DNA of 64,000 bases from Streptomyces pinistramenti (GTDB taxonomy: Bacteria; Actinomycetota; Actinomycetes; Streptomycetales; Streptomycetaceae): NCBI RefSeq assembly GCF_020564935.1, contig NZ_JAJCXB010000021.1:1-64000 (forward strand), in the 5' to 3' direction. The notes beneath the pieces were generated by a model. It was not told the origin of the DNA. It saw nothing but the letters and a program-made list of their open reading frames with translations, and made no database searches. The position numbers and the translations under genes were made by a program. The first letter of the stretch is position 1. Every line of letters starts with the position of its first letter. Positions 28,501 through 34,166 of the stretch are shown piece after piece.

Positions 28501-30769
28501 CCTTCAGGGGGTGATGTTCCGTGGTGACGGGCGGGTTCAGCTCGCTCCACTTGTTGCCGGTCGGCGGGGTCTTCTCCTCCTGCGGATGCGGCTGTTGCCC
28601 CTCATCGGAGGTCTTCTCGGACGTGGTCGGTGTGGTCGACGGTGTCGAGGTCTGCTGTGGGGCCTGGCGGTCGTCGTGGTCCGTGGGCCGGTTGTTGCCG
28701 GTGTCCGAGGACGAGGGCGAGGGCGAGGACGTCACGACCTTCTTCGGCTCGACGGCTTCGCCCGTGATGGGTTCCTTGCCGGTCGTGTTGTCCGTTTTCG
28801 AACTGTCCTGCTTCTGGGCGGTGTTCGGGGTGTTCGGGGTGTTCGCCGTGTTCGTGTGGGTCGGCGTGGGGGCCGTCTGTTGTCCGGTCGTGGTGGTGGC
28901 GTGCGCGGTGGCCGCGTTCTGGAGATTCGCGCTCTCCGCACCCTGTGGCGCGGGATGGTCCTGCGATGAACGAGCGTCCTGCGAGGCCGAGTTGGCATGG
29001 TCCTCGTTGCCGTCGCCGCCCTCGCTGCTGACCTCGTTGTCGCCTTCGTTGTCGCCTTCGCTCCCGCTGCTGTGCGTGGAAGCGGTGTCGTTGTCCTCGA
29101 CGTAGTGCCCGCGGCCCGGATCGTTCCCGCCGTTGCCGTTGCCGTTGCCCCCGCCACTGTTGCCGTTGTCGCCACTGCCGCTGTGGTGCGACGGGCTGGA
29201 CTGCGTAGGCGTGGTGGGGCTGTTCGCTCCGGCGCCGCCGGGGCCAGGGTTCGTGCCGGAGGTGTTCTGCTGCCCGTCGCCGGCGGTGTCCTGGGCGGTG
29301 TCCGTGTTCTGGTCGGTGTACGCGCTCGGGCCGGCGTTCGTGTTCTGGTCGGTGGCCGTGGCCGTGGCCGGATTCCGGGTGTCGGGAACGGTCGTGTCGG
29401 AGCCGGTGGTGATCGGTGTCGGTATTGCCGTGCTGTTGACGGAGCCGGCCAGCTTGGTCGCCGCGGTGATGCCGCCGATGGTCGCGCCGTGCGTGGCACC
29501 CTCGGCCATGGCGGCCGATACGCCGGTCATCGGTGAGACCTTGAAGCTGTGCTCGTCGTCGAAGAGCAGGTTGTAGAAGCCCTCGGAGAGGTAGCCCTGG
29601 CCGGCGACCGCGGCGCTCATGCCGGCGAAGTCGCTGCTCTTGGTGATGATGCTGTTGTGGTGCTGCTGGATGCTCTTGAGCGTGGTCTCGGGCAGTTTCG
29701 CCAGCGAGTTGTGCACCGCGGGGTCGATGTGCTGACCGCCGTTGTTCCTGAGGGTGTCGCGCAGCGCGTGCTGGCTTTCGGTGCCCCAGTTCTTGGCGAA
29801 CGTGTTGCCGTAGGCGTTGCCGAGGTTGCGGGCGGTCTGCTCGCCCAGCGTGTCCTTGAACGAGTGGGCGAAGACGTCCCCGAAGTCGTCGCTGAGCTTC
29901 TTCGTCGCCGTCGCGCCGAGCTGCTTGCCCTGGCCGGAACCACCGAGGGGACGGAGCAGGTCGTCGGCGTTCTTGGTGATGACGTCCTGGATGCCGTGCG
30001 TCAGCGTCTTGACGGTGGAGTCCGTCGCCGTGTCGATGGTGTGGGACAGGTCCTTGGAGATCTGCTTCGCGATGTCCTTGGCCACCGTGCCGCCGAAGAG
30101 GTCGGCCAGCTTCTTGCCGGCCTTCCCGCCGAACATCGACAGGGGCCCCTCCAGGAGGCCGTCGAGCAGGCCGCCCAGTGCCGCGTCGTTGGTCAGACTC
30201 TTGTCCCAGACGCGGCGGGAGCCCTTCCCCATCTGGATGCGCTGCGCGAGGCCGTCCAGGGCGACGCCGATGGTCTCGTTGATGACGACGTGCATGATCA
30301 GCTGCTGGAACAGGGAGCGCATCAGCTGTTGCAGGCTGGCGCCGGCCTTCGCCTTGATCTCCGGGATCAGCTCGTACTGGAACGTGGCGATGGCGATCAG
30401 GATCTCCACCAGCATCTCGGCTATCTGGAGAATGGCCATGATCTTCATGTACTCGACGTTGACCGCGGTGGTCTTCGCCATCGTCTCCAGGCCGCCGGTG
30501 ATCTCCTGGCCGGCCTTGACGTAGTTCTGTCCCCCCGAGGTGAACTGCGCGACCGATGCCGCGTACGAGTCGGCGGTGTCCATCTCGAAGCTGTTGCGGA
30601 CGGACTGGGTGACCCGCACCACGTCGTTCGGCAGCTGTTCCAGGCGCCGGCGGGTGTGCCCGTAGATCTCGCCCATCGCGTTCAGGGCGTCCTCGTCCGC
30701 GTTGGGGAGCGGAGAGCCCGTCAGGATGAGGGCGATGACACGGAACTCGTCGGACACGTGGATGGTCAT
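16592..30769 (-). CDS. giant ESX-associated multidomain protein (WXG100-like head, OTU protease, two ~1700-residue beta modules)
   Basis: 4725 residues, about 500 kDa. Residues 1-445 are helical and Ala-rich, starting like the WXG100-type head of CpnT-class ESX toxins, with a hydrophobic stretch near 110-135. About 446-793 is a Thr/Asn/Pro/Gly-rich linker. About 802-1037 is an OTU-type cysteine protease domain. About 1039-1139 is an acidic His/Asp/Glu linker. Modules at about 1140-2882 and 2967-4660 are clear duplicates, both opening with GxxGxYPLGQFGxVLRxGxISFG and sharing LDNWFSE, HYTSE and TSKGGGK. They are separated by a Ser-Asp/Gln linker. The tail is acidic. No signal peptide. The ATG at 30769 lies 4 bases after the stop of a 109-residue WXG100-like gene, its probable export partner. 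I know no characterised homologue of the duplicated modules. Toxin or surface-machine function is inferred. Confidence 0.8.
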   Translation of the reverse strand: MTIHVSDEFRVIALILTGSPLPNADEDALNAMGEIYGHTRRRLEQLPNDVVRVTQSVRNSFEMDTADSYAASVAQFTSGGQNYVKAGQEITGGLETMAKTTAVNVEYMKIMAILQIAEMLVEILIAIATFQYELIPEIKAKAGASLQQLMRSLFQQLIMHVVINETIGVALDGLAQRIQMGKGSRRVWDKSLTNDAALGGLLDGLLEGPLSMFGGKAGKKLADLFGGTVAKDIAKQISKDLSHTIDTATDSTVKTLTHGIQDVITKNADDLLRPLGGSGQGKQLGATATKKLSDDFGDVFAHSFKDTLGEQTARNLGNAYGNTFAKNWGTESQHALRDTLRNNGGQHIDPAVHNSLAKLPETTLKSIQQHHNSIITKSSDFAGMSAAVAGQGYLSEGFYNLLFDDEHSFKVSPMTGVSAAMAEGATHGATIGGITAATKLAGSVNSTAIPTPITTGSDTTVPDTRNPATATATDQNTNAGPSAYTDQNTDTAQDTAGDGQQNTSGTNPGPGGAGANSPTTPTQSSPSHHSGSGDNGNSGGGNGNGNGGNDPGRGHYVEDNDTASTHSSGSEGDNEGDNEVSSEGGDGNEDHANSASQDARSSQDHPAPQGAESANLQNAATAHATTTTGQQTAPTPTHTNTANTPNTPNTAQKQDSSKTDNTTGKEPITGEAVEPKKVVTSSPSPSSSDTGNNRPTDHDDRQAPQQTSTPSTTPTTSEKTSDEGQQPHPQEEKTPPTGNKWSELNPPVTTEHHPLKDPTDSSDEGSDKEPDKASGKEPDKEPDKASNDAPEGNGLPPHPDIAEERHVVTEHLVDGDTYRVLRVPGDGDCLFTSVLVSAYQQNALPDIRHLSVQELRDRVAEHTRDHDETDVAGFLGDDPVEVVLHDLFPDPPTLHRNPAPEQQRRWENEKAERGRERQAARALLNHGGGESPAARRKWQDLLAGSNYPHLLDLAPTPQAAQRLGTKRLIVEAAAETRLWNSPFADNLPQLVANALDVNLTVVENGQPPYATAPDATNGPLYVFFERGGSHYQAMAKTVSGASSDDPPHEQQPGPSQQKEQEQAQRNERQEEPHEDGKEEDGPSKEEGPPGKHDEHDRRDTHDGHDDTSDNDQPPQHTHPTDPDGHEGSDGGRQDTEPKAVEVPYGFGRDGRYPLGQFGHVLRFGDISFGAGGGRPAGLHTLVKSAIDSRPERLSPKNRERLANQISDRLWKELSGDNGQELARQLFDEGGVTLTVPVGRFSNPYTVTLRLGDVDRNRAEHLNAPPQPAPSASSTSSASPETGAAKSTKATQQLLHGERDKGQREASVNYNTGDSTTVSNSRSVSVTTTHASAADTVAVKPKVTLTGSSSSSKGHSNLTNTYVRPELNFSGTREHFGFDGASLSVDIRRNAGGPDWKGSTKDTLEVSFPTELTDPKANHTDRPWQVESGNTQAARRKLAEAVQSTFFIAQDSHGQAPLAAELTKPYASMGPGSGPRRLLDNWFSEHSTLWNVHRMLSGTSLPSFAHKGTHYTSEVRSGVTSVRRLGDATKVGTAGNTRDWNSVFHTTSKGGGKSVDGAVVLGPDMLPLSFSAGFGLGTSNSASLTEGYTGGMVNTTRFNGPSVPYELTLNLEAGLNPVGRGDFSHTQEAVVVIRVPEHLADHFEQQLATVAQEGGGQVTTHPRDEESRSEDSSSQNTTDQQPHTPPPTPPSRGLFGVFGLKGLADLPQTFLHAGRRAETLLKFEHTGVKAEREYRQALKEFLNTQFHPDQVSHLAPDVLGDGVQRTFRGPKGKKGQLLLHFGVTARPAEPGEEAHAHAWRLPVKDATVQKWPTNWAWLSDAQSRTSSQSFTIGTTLSGDVTDSFTMTPADAFFSRGRDHTQSDGITTYGFSHMGANASGEMWHDSYPVVFELNVNAEHVLGTTVLDEKQVLTKHVNGRADYLVPKSLTVEDHSSPTANEHKVTSRDVEPTEHGKHKKYPPLKPPQHATENRIRPQDRIDHVHGSRQLQHEAAEMFRQLGIPRQDAVPYVEKLLTPDQLKGILNRDAQASSGRLVREKRFTDNNVQLIVQAITVNDTTFQNTQELSNFTLDEGMSRFTSTDKTVLTNSHGLGISLSGTGENGDGSGGGSGDASGSKAVSHGKTTVTVTDIHPGQFVDQTLPHRQHEADVIWRLSVIQYDTNMLGSWGEPQTLVKDVHVEGGVSYLRPEFTHLTAAEAKVPERLSHLPLTAMTVDLAPRDADGDDRGNQENQESRPLTGTILNNLAQLLRKNSPSALGPAHHLESPGTTLTGMGDTLFDSRTLQSLSSVLRGTGVHVRMRTDGIGHHTYTNVIAQLTRDDNGAHFTGKTSKGMISRYTQSHTRSEKAVVHTVKKSGSAGGGGSGGLGSNGASPSLSLGKSKSTSLSNSDAIMIRRHDAYSTAEEELYVYEVDGTIDLAVESASHASQLVNALLLGQAASLKSGAETLWQYVTEHDDGSHTLSLPVREEVVVARSELPPALLKEVEQNEQTGRNEQNEHADGGNDTATDDEPGGGQSPQQQPKTPTAISKDEFRNHGVLVDMNESSSRKLFDDLMKKLDEHSGAPQKFAEKGQAGREQLRQLLNSRELAWHLHRSGLGGATDDDSTFAPRLTTEGGVTTLTYGKLRVTFTQLGLGSSEGWVKGTSERSDYQYQYNTQSFAAGEDSSIGGDVTANFTATTGKMTQGLAGKFGQGRSESHDSGGFTSRPTESIDRTVHWLRHSPTAVKVDVHLAADSNLDRFDLGVLTRDDVYQGSFVLDDMLQLRYSPEAVLREVGGVTEAAIRVDSGWYLAPHHANEQQNAAMLDALHTAQETAAAEDRNTWHVTSAGDGHVWVRDRRIGRQDFLDQYVRPHVTPEQYAHLGELTRWEGADTDGSPLRLHIDTGRQHTNEAPTPPISSSSPDDSDHSDHSDGSDGSDRSDRSDHSDDEAQQQKQENSQQQDDSPQQEDSPQQEQEQQHSPSGGQSSLVHHKPQVPTGFGHQGHYPLGQFGRVLRVGNISFGTPGPRPHALKELMKSAIAQSGTSLKDRNREALANKLADDVWQKVSGADGPLLARKLLSKEGLKLELGDDRQKKYRVTLRLEALSREQVSLLPHRADGSHRAATQLLPYGAKIKGQREAILNRQAGGTHSTAESRALTSSTTVAPPVVSEAVKLVLKITGSSSASKGQSFLTNSYDRPEMVLSGDHEHFAFKDAALKLELSGVPKAGRAGRSEQTVPVEVSFPRELTSHQANHTDHAWEVTPRNAHERRKLNRALQELFFLPRESSGQEALVPQLTTPYAGMGPGTRARGFLDNWFSEMATIANFSRMLSSTKLPAVYSQGHHYTSEIRADVLSVKRGGDPTDVGLAHNVRMWKSVFHSTSKGGGKAFEVDLTVGPDLSHEGLDLSFPFSFALSSSDSMSLTEGNTGGTLSTVRFNGKSVPYEVMVNLEAGLTQVGEPPMPSKTVPVRVVVHVPEHLASYFEYRLAHAMGDGSVQPPRELTTPPPRPPKFGLYEGFGVSGLTHLVDHFRRSAVTAEQNVGFTHRSFRHRTQHLEQLNRFLEVNFHVNELSRNTTELFDEGIHLTFLGPRGDNGTQLLLHFEVKGTRHPGGDGDTTAWRLPVDNATVQNWPTHWNWLAMASSMGNGQSFSAGFALSESGGGLTFTPADLSIGRSRDHSLMNSITTYAFAHNGTNASGPMWHDHYPATYDVSVYAEKVTGSESSQSTPVHDTRHGGVQYLMPKSLSDLSSPQDGDDRNADAPPPAPQKAPAATWNGKTLSFAPVQLPDAFVQERLQPSDRIDHAYHARVLREAAAALMAELNVPPYVASYLQHLVTTDQLKGALSSESNALPGRFVVGHQFADTHVYLVAQAVTGNKKPLGDEPQELSTFGLNEYMLRYTQKTQVTGTNSQNAGASMTYEGERGDTTGDGSAGFTASRNRSTGRADIEVDDTHPGQFFEITLPNKHYSMDVVWQLNIAVTQNNMLGTWQAAGLSSTLHAPGGMTFQRPEMTVRTAEEANVPKTLPRLPVMSMTTGLAPAPVTDRHQGTQDETPQELSGEELSQDERHTTLPPTLTHQVLSNLVPLLAKAAPGTLGPVHSLNEPGSALSSMGDSILDGASLRTLASLLLDTGLTIRVRTDGVGHHTYVDVSLRMDRDPTDARFAGKTAPGVLSRYIQSNTRVEEQFSHSSKNTKGISLGGSGSRPQGGGSASASLTFSKSTDTANNSSVMIRRHDGYTTSEEDLCGYEADGTITLSVETSSHASQLVNALLLGKAQIVKAGLAKAADWLSTGKDARHEITLPVREEVLVPRSELPDPLIEERGPLSLISTQDFQRHDVLVDMDETAAPALFTDLMAQLARHQGGPRLFADPAHGGHTQLKHLMGAREMARHLVRAGLGTPTTQTSTFRVRLSAEGGVATFTHGRLSVSFVPRSQGYADGWHKGTGERADYDLQNDIDASVDSRGTKAGGGATGSFGGPVKQNLSFSSAVTHSLEHDSGGQLALQKNSVDRTVHWLRHSPTSVDLVVTLSTYDTFDTFGLPKISGKDVFEGTFTLNDALQLRFSPEAVLRGTGGVQESAVRVDSGWYFPPYPADEADGTRLDSMLDALLTAQETAVTDGRQTWHLTATDDGGVLVRGEHLSRQEFIDRYVRPLLPSEQADTLAELVHWEGGGAGAGLLLHLDVPTDAIGRHGPRPQTPSPPPTAEPEATTEDVPHDVTDPKTSQQDAGQGSDGLKKWADALNVDLDLVLQKYT
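16790..21870 (-). repeat. second copy (B) of the ~1700-residue protein module
   Basis: Residues about 2967-4660, colinear with copy A from PTGFGHQGHYPLGQFGRVL to ELVHWEGGGAGAGLLLHLD. The six Ser/Gly-rich segments recur at about 21270-21410, 20540-20630, 19785-19920, 18990-19145, 18140-18300 and 17340-17485. The best-aligned stretches look roughly half identical in amino acids by eye, and the DNA has diverged, so the duplication is old. Confidence 0.8.
21905..22080 (-). repeat. low-complexity codon repeats in the inter-module linker
   Basis: Imperfect short repeats encode runs of Ser-Asp-His/Gly/Arg-Ser-Asp (22007-22080) and of Gln/Glu with DSPQQE units (21905-21995). They form the flexible acidic linker between modules A and B and are candidate sites of length variation. 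Confidence 0.65.
22125..27350 (-). repeat. first copy (A) of the ~1700-residue protein module
   Basis: Residues about 1140-2882. It opens with PYGFGRDGRYPLGQFGHVL and ends with ELTRWEGADTDGSPLRLHID. Six Ser/Gly/Thr-rich segments with alternating polar and apolar residues occur at about 26680-26855, 25975-26080, 25160-25300, 24400-24535, 23585-23760 and 22665-22830. Each is followed by a regular beta/alpha element such as YELTLNLEAGL or EVDGTIDLAVES. Copy B repeats the same order. Confidence 0.8.
27660..28365 (-). other. OTU-like cysteine protease domain inside the giant protein
   Basis: Residues about 802-1037. The catalytic-cysteine motif RVPGDGDCLFTSV carries Cys829 (codon 28283-28285). 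Near the end, an OTU-like strand order (DVNLTVVENG, then PLYVFFERGGSHYQAM) places His1030 (codon 27680-27682) before the aromatic residue, as in OTU enzymes. OTU domains of eukaryotes cleave ubiquitin chains; bacterial ones occur in secreted effectors and polymorphic toxins. The insertion between Cys and His is about 200 residues, a little long for the family. Activity and target are not known. Confidence 0.8.
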
Positions 30770-30773
30770 GAGC

Positions 30774-31103
30774 TCACCGCATCCGGTGCTTCATGCGGTT
30801 GGTCTCGGCGAGGTTGAGGTCCTCGGCGTTGGCGAGCGACTTCTGCGTGCCGAGGGTCTGATCGGCGGTCTGCTGGAAGGCGACGGACAGGTTCGTCAGC
30901 AGTTCCTCGCACGCGTCGGCGGCCGGAATGAGCGTCTTCCTGAGCTGGTCCGCCGTGTCGTCGCCGTAGCCACAGGCGTCGTTCGCCATGCGGTTGGCCG
31001 TTTTCGCGTGGGTGAGGATGTCTTTGGTGATACGGGACAGCTCGTCCGTCTGGAAAGCGCCGTGCGCCATTCCGCTCATATCGGCTGCCATGTAATCGGC
31101 CAT
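30774..31103 (-). CDS. WXG100-like small protein, probable partner of the giant protein
   Basis: 109 residues, all helical: DELSRITKDILTHAKTANRMANDACG, a short turn (YGDDTADQLR), then a second long helix (ADACEELLTNLSVAFQQTADQTL). The size and helical-hairpin layout fit the ESX/WXG100 superfamily, although WXG itself is absent. AAGGGAG lies 6 bases before the ATG. Its stop is 4 bases from the start of the giant gene, so the two are almost surely made together, as ESX chaperone/substrate pairs are. Confidence 0.75.
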   Translation of the reverse strand: MADYMAADMSGMAHGAFQTDELSRITKDILTHAKTANRMANDACGYGDDTADQLRKTLIPAADACEELLTNLSVAFQQTADQTLGTQKSLANAEDLNLAETNRMKHRMR

Positions 31104-31236
31104 GACCGTCTCCCTTCGTCCCCATCACATCCACTCGCACTGCCGGCACCTGGGTGCCCGAACGCCGTTCCGCACGGGGCCACCCGTGCGGAACGGCTCC
31201 TGCCATGTCCTGGGCCGCTCCGCGGCCACCGATGAA

Positions 31237-31638
31237 CTAGCCCTGCTGGCCGGGCAGAGCCCCTCGGGTGAACGCCGCGATCACGTCGTCCAGCGTGGAA
31301 CGCCCCTCGGCCGCCGCCCGCAGGTCGAGCCCTTCGGGCATGTGCGGCGCCATGGTCCGCTGCGCCGCTTCGGAGGCGTCCTCCTGCGCCCGCTGGACCG
31401 TCTCCAGCAGCACCTTCGACAGCTCTGCCGCGGCCATCGACCGGTAGCGGGTGCTGTGGAGCTTGACGCCCGTCACCCGTCCCCGGGCGTCAGCCGTGAC
31501 GCTGAGCAGATGATCCTTGGCCGTGGCCGTCACGCTGACCCGGCTGAGGCTCTCCCGTGCCTCCTTGGCCTGCACGCGAGACGCCTCCAGACGTTCCAGG
31601 GCGTCCTCCATACGGGCCTGGAGCGGATTGCCACTCAT
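31237..31638 (-). CDS. YbaB/EbfC-like protein of the ESX locus (EspL-like)
   Basis: 133 residues with the YbaB layout: an N-terminal helix (QARMEDALERLEASRVQAKEARESLS), a three-strand sheet (VTATAKDHLLSVTADARGRVTGVKLH) and C-terminal helices. YbaB proteins form nucleoid-binding dimers; a YbaB-like protein (EspL) is part of mycobacterial ESX-1, where it acts as a chaperone. The ATG at 31638 was chosen for GGGAGAG 5-6 bases upstream. Its first 149 bases overlap the end of the upstream gene in another frame, which is unusual (see findings). Confidence 0.8.
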   Translation of the reverse strand: MSGNPLQARMEDALERLEASRVQAKEARESLSRVSVTATAKDHLLSVTADARGRVTGVKLHSTRYRSMAAAELSKVLLETVQRAQEDASEAAQRTMAPHMPEGLDLRAAAEGRSTLDDVIAAFTRGALPGQQG

Positions 31639-33601
31639 CGGTCTCTCCCGGGTACGAGGTGTCGGCATACAGTTCGGTGCCCGTGCCGGGCCGGCCGAGC
31701 ACGGTGGGGGCGAGTTCCGGGTCGGTGCCCCACACGGAGGCGTCCTCGGCCAGCCAGGTCGTGCGCTCGCGCTCCTGGTTCTCCTGGCCCTTCCCGCCCA
31801 TTCCGTTGGCCATCGGCGGGAACAGCGGGACGCCGGAGCCGCTCTTGCCCGTCGACGCGGTGGACATCGGCCCGCGCACGCCGGTGGAACCGTTCGTCCC
31901 GGAGCTGCCGCTGCCGCTGGAAGTGGTCTGCAGGCCGCCGGATCCCGTACCGGTTCCGGTGCCGGTTCCGGTGCGGCCGGAGGAGAGCGGTGGCGGCGTG
32001 TAGTTCTTGATGTCGTGGGGCGCCCACCGCTTCAGGTCGGTCTGGCCGGGGCGGGGCGGCTTGTAGGTGATGTTCTTGTTGCCGTTGCCGGTGGTGCCCC
32101 TGTTGTGGGTGTTCAGGCCGCTGTTGGGGGGCTTCCGGTTGATGTCGTTGTTGCCCGGGTTCAAGTTCCGCAGGTACGGCGGTACGTAGTGGTTCTGGTC
32201 GTGCTTGGTGTCGGTCTGGCCCGGGGGCAGATCCTGCTTGTCGAGGTCGCCCGTCCCACCGGTGCCGGTGCCGGTGCCGGTGCCGGTGTCGCCGGAACCG
32301 TGGTTCAACAGGTTCTTCAGCGCGCTGCCGTCGCCGTTGCCGGTCTGGCCTTCGCCGAGCCCGCCGCTGCCGTCGCCGTTGCCGGTCTGGCCTTCGCCGA
32401 GCCCGCCGCTGCCGTCGCCGTTCCCCGTCTGGCCTTCACCGAGACCGTTGCCGTCCCCGAGTCCCTTGCCGTCGCCGTTGCCGGTCTGGCCCTCGCCGAG
32501 GCCGTCCGAGCCCGGCGGCTGGGTTTTGTCGTCCGAGCCCGGCGGCTGGTCCTTGTTGTCCGAGCCCGGCGGTTGATCCTTGTTGTCCGAGCCCGGGGGC
32601 TGGTCCTTGTCGTCCGTCCCGGTGCCACCCGGTGGATTGGCGCCGTAGCCACCGCCGTTGATGGCGTTCTCGATGCTCGTCGGTACGGGCTTGAGCGAGA
32701 GCACCGCCCCGTTGTACGCCTGCGCCAGCTTGACGTGGACGTCGTTGACCATGCCGTCGAGGTACTGATGGGCGGTCTGCAGCCACAGGTCCTTGGCCTT
32801 CTGCTCGATCAGGTCCCAGGTCCCCTGCTGGTCGACGTAGCCGATGTCCTGCCCGTTCAGGGTGAGCTTGGTGGTGCCGAGGCCGCCGCCCGGATTGTCC
32901 TTGTGGTCCACGTTCAGGCCGGACAGCACCTGTTGCAGCGCCCCGGCCGGCGACCATGTCGGCTGGGATCCCCAGGTGTTGTAGATGTTCTGCATCTCGT
33001 CCACGGCGGCCCGCAGCCCCGCCTGCGCCCGGGCGATGCCGTCCAGATAGCCGCCGGAACCGCTCGGGCCGCCGGTGAGGGTGTTGATCTCCTCGAAGGC
33101 GCGGGAGAGCCGCAGCAGGACGTCCGCGAACGCCGAGGAGGCGGAGCCCTTCCAGCCGCTCTCCGGAGAGTCCAGCTTGGCCCGCCACTGGTCGATGCCG
33201 ATGTGGAAGTTGTCGAAGTACTGGATGGCGGCCTTGAGTTGCTGCTCGGCGTTGGTGAAGCTGGGGATCGAGGTGACGTCGGTTCCCGAGCCGGCCAGTG
33301 CCTGGAGGATGTGGTAGGCGCCCATGTTGAACTTGGGCCAGGCCGCTTCCTTGCCGTCCGGTCCCTCGTCGCCGTCGAGCATGGCGATTCCCGCGGTGCG
33401 CGAGAGGCCACGCCCGTCGTCGTACCGCGTGACCCACTGGCCCTTCCACGGGTCCTGCCCGAGGGCGTAGTTCCAGTAGGCGTGGGTCCAGCGCGGTGCC
33501 GTCACGTCGGTCGCCTTCGGGATCTGGGCGGCGGACGCACCGTCCGGACTCTTCGTCTGGAAGGAGTTCAGCAGGGAGGGCCAGTCCGTGGGGTCAGCCA
33601 A
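31490..33601 (-). CDS. ESX-associated protein with helical N terminus and repetitive Gly/Pro-rich tail
   Basis: 703 residues. Residues about 100-300 are helical and contain SPESGWKGSASSAFADVLLRLSRAF, which resembles a WXG100 turn (GW-K-G), as in ESX/PPE-like substrates. From about residue 325 the chain is low-complexity: four DNKDQPPGS-type units and four GLGEGQTGNGDG-type units, then Thr/Gly runs. Such a tail suggests a wall-spanning or extended extracellular part. It starts with TTG at 33601, the only TTG start I chose here; AGGAG lies 8 bases upstream and no better codon fits. The last about 50 residues are encoded over the YbaB-like gene, so the true end may be near 31640 if a frameshift exists. 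Confidence 0.75.
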   Translation of the reverse strand: MADPTDWPSLLNSFQTKSPDGASAAQIPKATDVTAPRWTHAYWNYALGQDPWKGQWVTRYDDGRGLSRTAGIAMLDGDEGPDGKEAAWPKFNMGAYHILQALAGSGTDVTSIPSFTNAEQQLKAAIQYFDNFHIGIDQWRAKLDSPESGWKGSASSAFADVLLRLSRAFEEINTLTGGPSGSGGYLDGIARAQAGLRAAVDEMQNIYNTWGSQPTWSPAGALQQVLSGLNVDHKDNPGGGLGTTKLTLNGQDIGYVDQQGTWDLIEQKAKDLWLQTAHQYLDGMVNDVHVKLAQAYNGAVLSLKPVPTSIENAINGGGYGANPPGGTGTDDKDQPPGSDNKDQPPGSDNKDQPPGSDDKTQPPGSDGLGEGQTGNGDGKGLGDGNGLGEGQTGNGDGSGGLGEGQTGNGDGSGGLGEGQTGNGDGSALKNLLNHGSGDTGTGTGTGTGGTGDLDKQDLPPGQTDTKHDQNHYVPPYLRNLNPGNNDINRKPPNSGLNTHNRGTTGNGNKNITYKPPRPGQTDLKRWAPHDIKNYTPPPLSSGRTGTGTGTGTGSGGLQTTSSGSGSSGTNGSTGVRGPMSTASTGKSGSGVPLFPPMANGMGGKGQENQERERTTWLAEDASVWGTDPELAPTVLGRPGTGTELYADTSYPGETDEWQSAPGPYGGRPGTSGGVSRAGQGGTGEPQPGQRDGHGQGSSAQRHG
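32331..32615 (-). repeat. tandem in-gene repeats (GLGEGQTGNGDG and DKDQPPGSDN units)
   Basis: Near-identical tandem DNA units. About four copies of a 36-42-base unit encode GLGEGQTGNGDGSG (32331-32510), and about four copies of a 30-base unit encode DNKDQPPGS (32510-32615). The high DNA identity points to recent slippage or recombination. They lie in the flexible tail of the 703-residue ESX-associated protein. Confidence 0.85.
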
Positions 33602-33680
33602 GGGTCTGCTCCTGAGCGAGTTGCGGTCGGGAAGCGGAATGCGGTCCAGGCGCCGTGACCGGTCCTGCCGCCGTGACGCG

Positions 33681-34166
33681 TCAGGTGGTGGTCTGACCGT
33701 CGGTGTTCGACTGCTGCCCGGAGTTGCCTCCGGAGTTGCCCCCGGAATTCCCGCCGGAGTTGCCCCCGGAGTTGCCGTCGGACCCCGAACTTCCCTTGCC
33801 GCCGCCCGCGGCCAGGGCGCTGCCGATGATGCTCTGGAGCTGCTGGGCCGTCAGCTCGGTGTTCTCGTCCTCGATGTTGCTCATGGCGGCACTGGTGGTC
33901 ATGAGCTGCACCATCATCTTGTCCGAGAGGGTGTACGCGGTGTTCAGCTCGGTCAGGAGCGCGTTCGCCGCCTCGTTGAAACGCGTCTTCAGATCGACGG
34001 CAGGCTGGTAGTTGTCCCCGCCCGGCAGCAGCTTGTTGGCGCCCTGGAACGCCTTGAGGGTGACGCGTGCCTGGTCGGCCGCGTCGCGCAGGTTGGTCAG
34101 CTCGTTCGCCCGGAAACCCTCCAGGGTCTCCTTCGAGAACGTGATCGTTCCGTTGTCATCCGCCAT
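33681..34166 (-). CDS. WXG100-like helical protein with Gly-Asn-Ser repeat tail
   Basis: 161 residues. Residues 10-115 form two long helices (LEGFRANELTNLRDAADQARVTL and FNEAANALLTELNTAYTLSDKMMVQLM), typical of ESX-type bundles without the WXG tripeptide. The tail is five tandem GGNS units encoded by a 12-base repeat at about 33720-33780, then a Gln/Thr end. AGGAG lies 6 bases before the ATG. It lies between the WXG100 pair and the 703-residue gene on the same strand, so it probably belongs to the substrate operon. Function beyond that is unknown. Confidence 0.75.
   Translation of the reverse strand: MADDNGTITFSKETLEGFRANELTNLRDAADQARVTLKAFQGANKLLPGGDNYQPAVDLKTRFNEAANALLTELNTAYTLSDKMMVQLMTTSAAMSNIEDENTELTAQQLQSIIGSALAAGGGKGSSGSDGNSGGNSGGNSGGNSGGNSGQQSNTDGQTTT

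Noticed and set aside
16592..30769. The giant gene as a polyketide or peptide synthetase
   Set aside because: No carrier, ketosynthase or adenylation motifs; repeats are beta-rich with linkers of Ser, Asp and Gln.
32331..32615. Tandem repeats as a CRISPR array
   Set aside because: Units are in frame inside a gene with no unique spacers and no cas genes.
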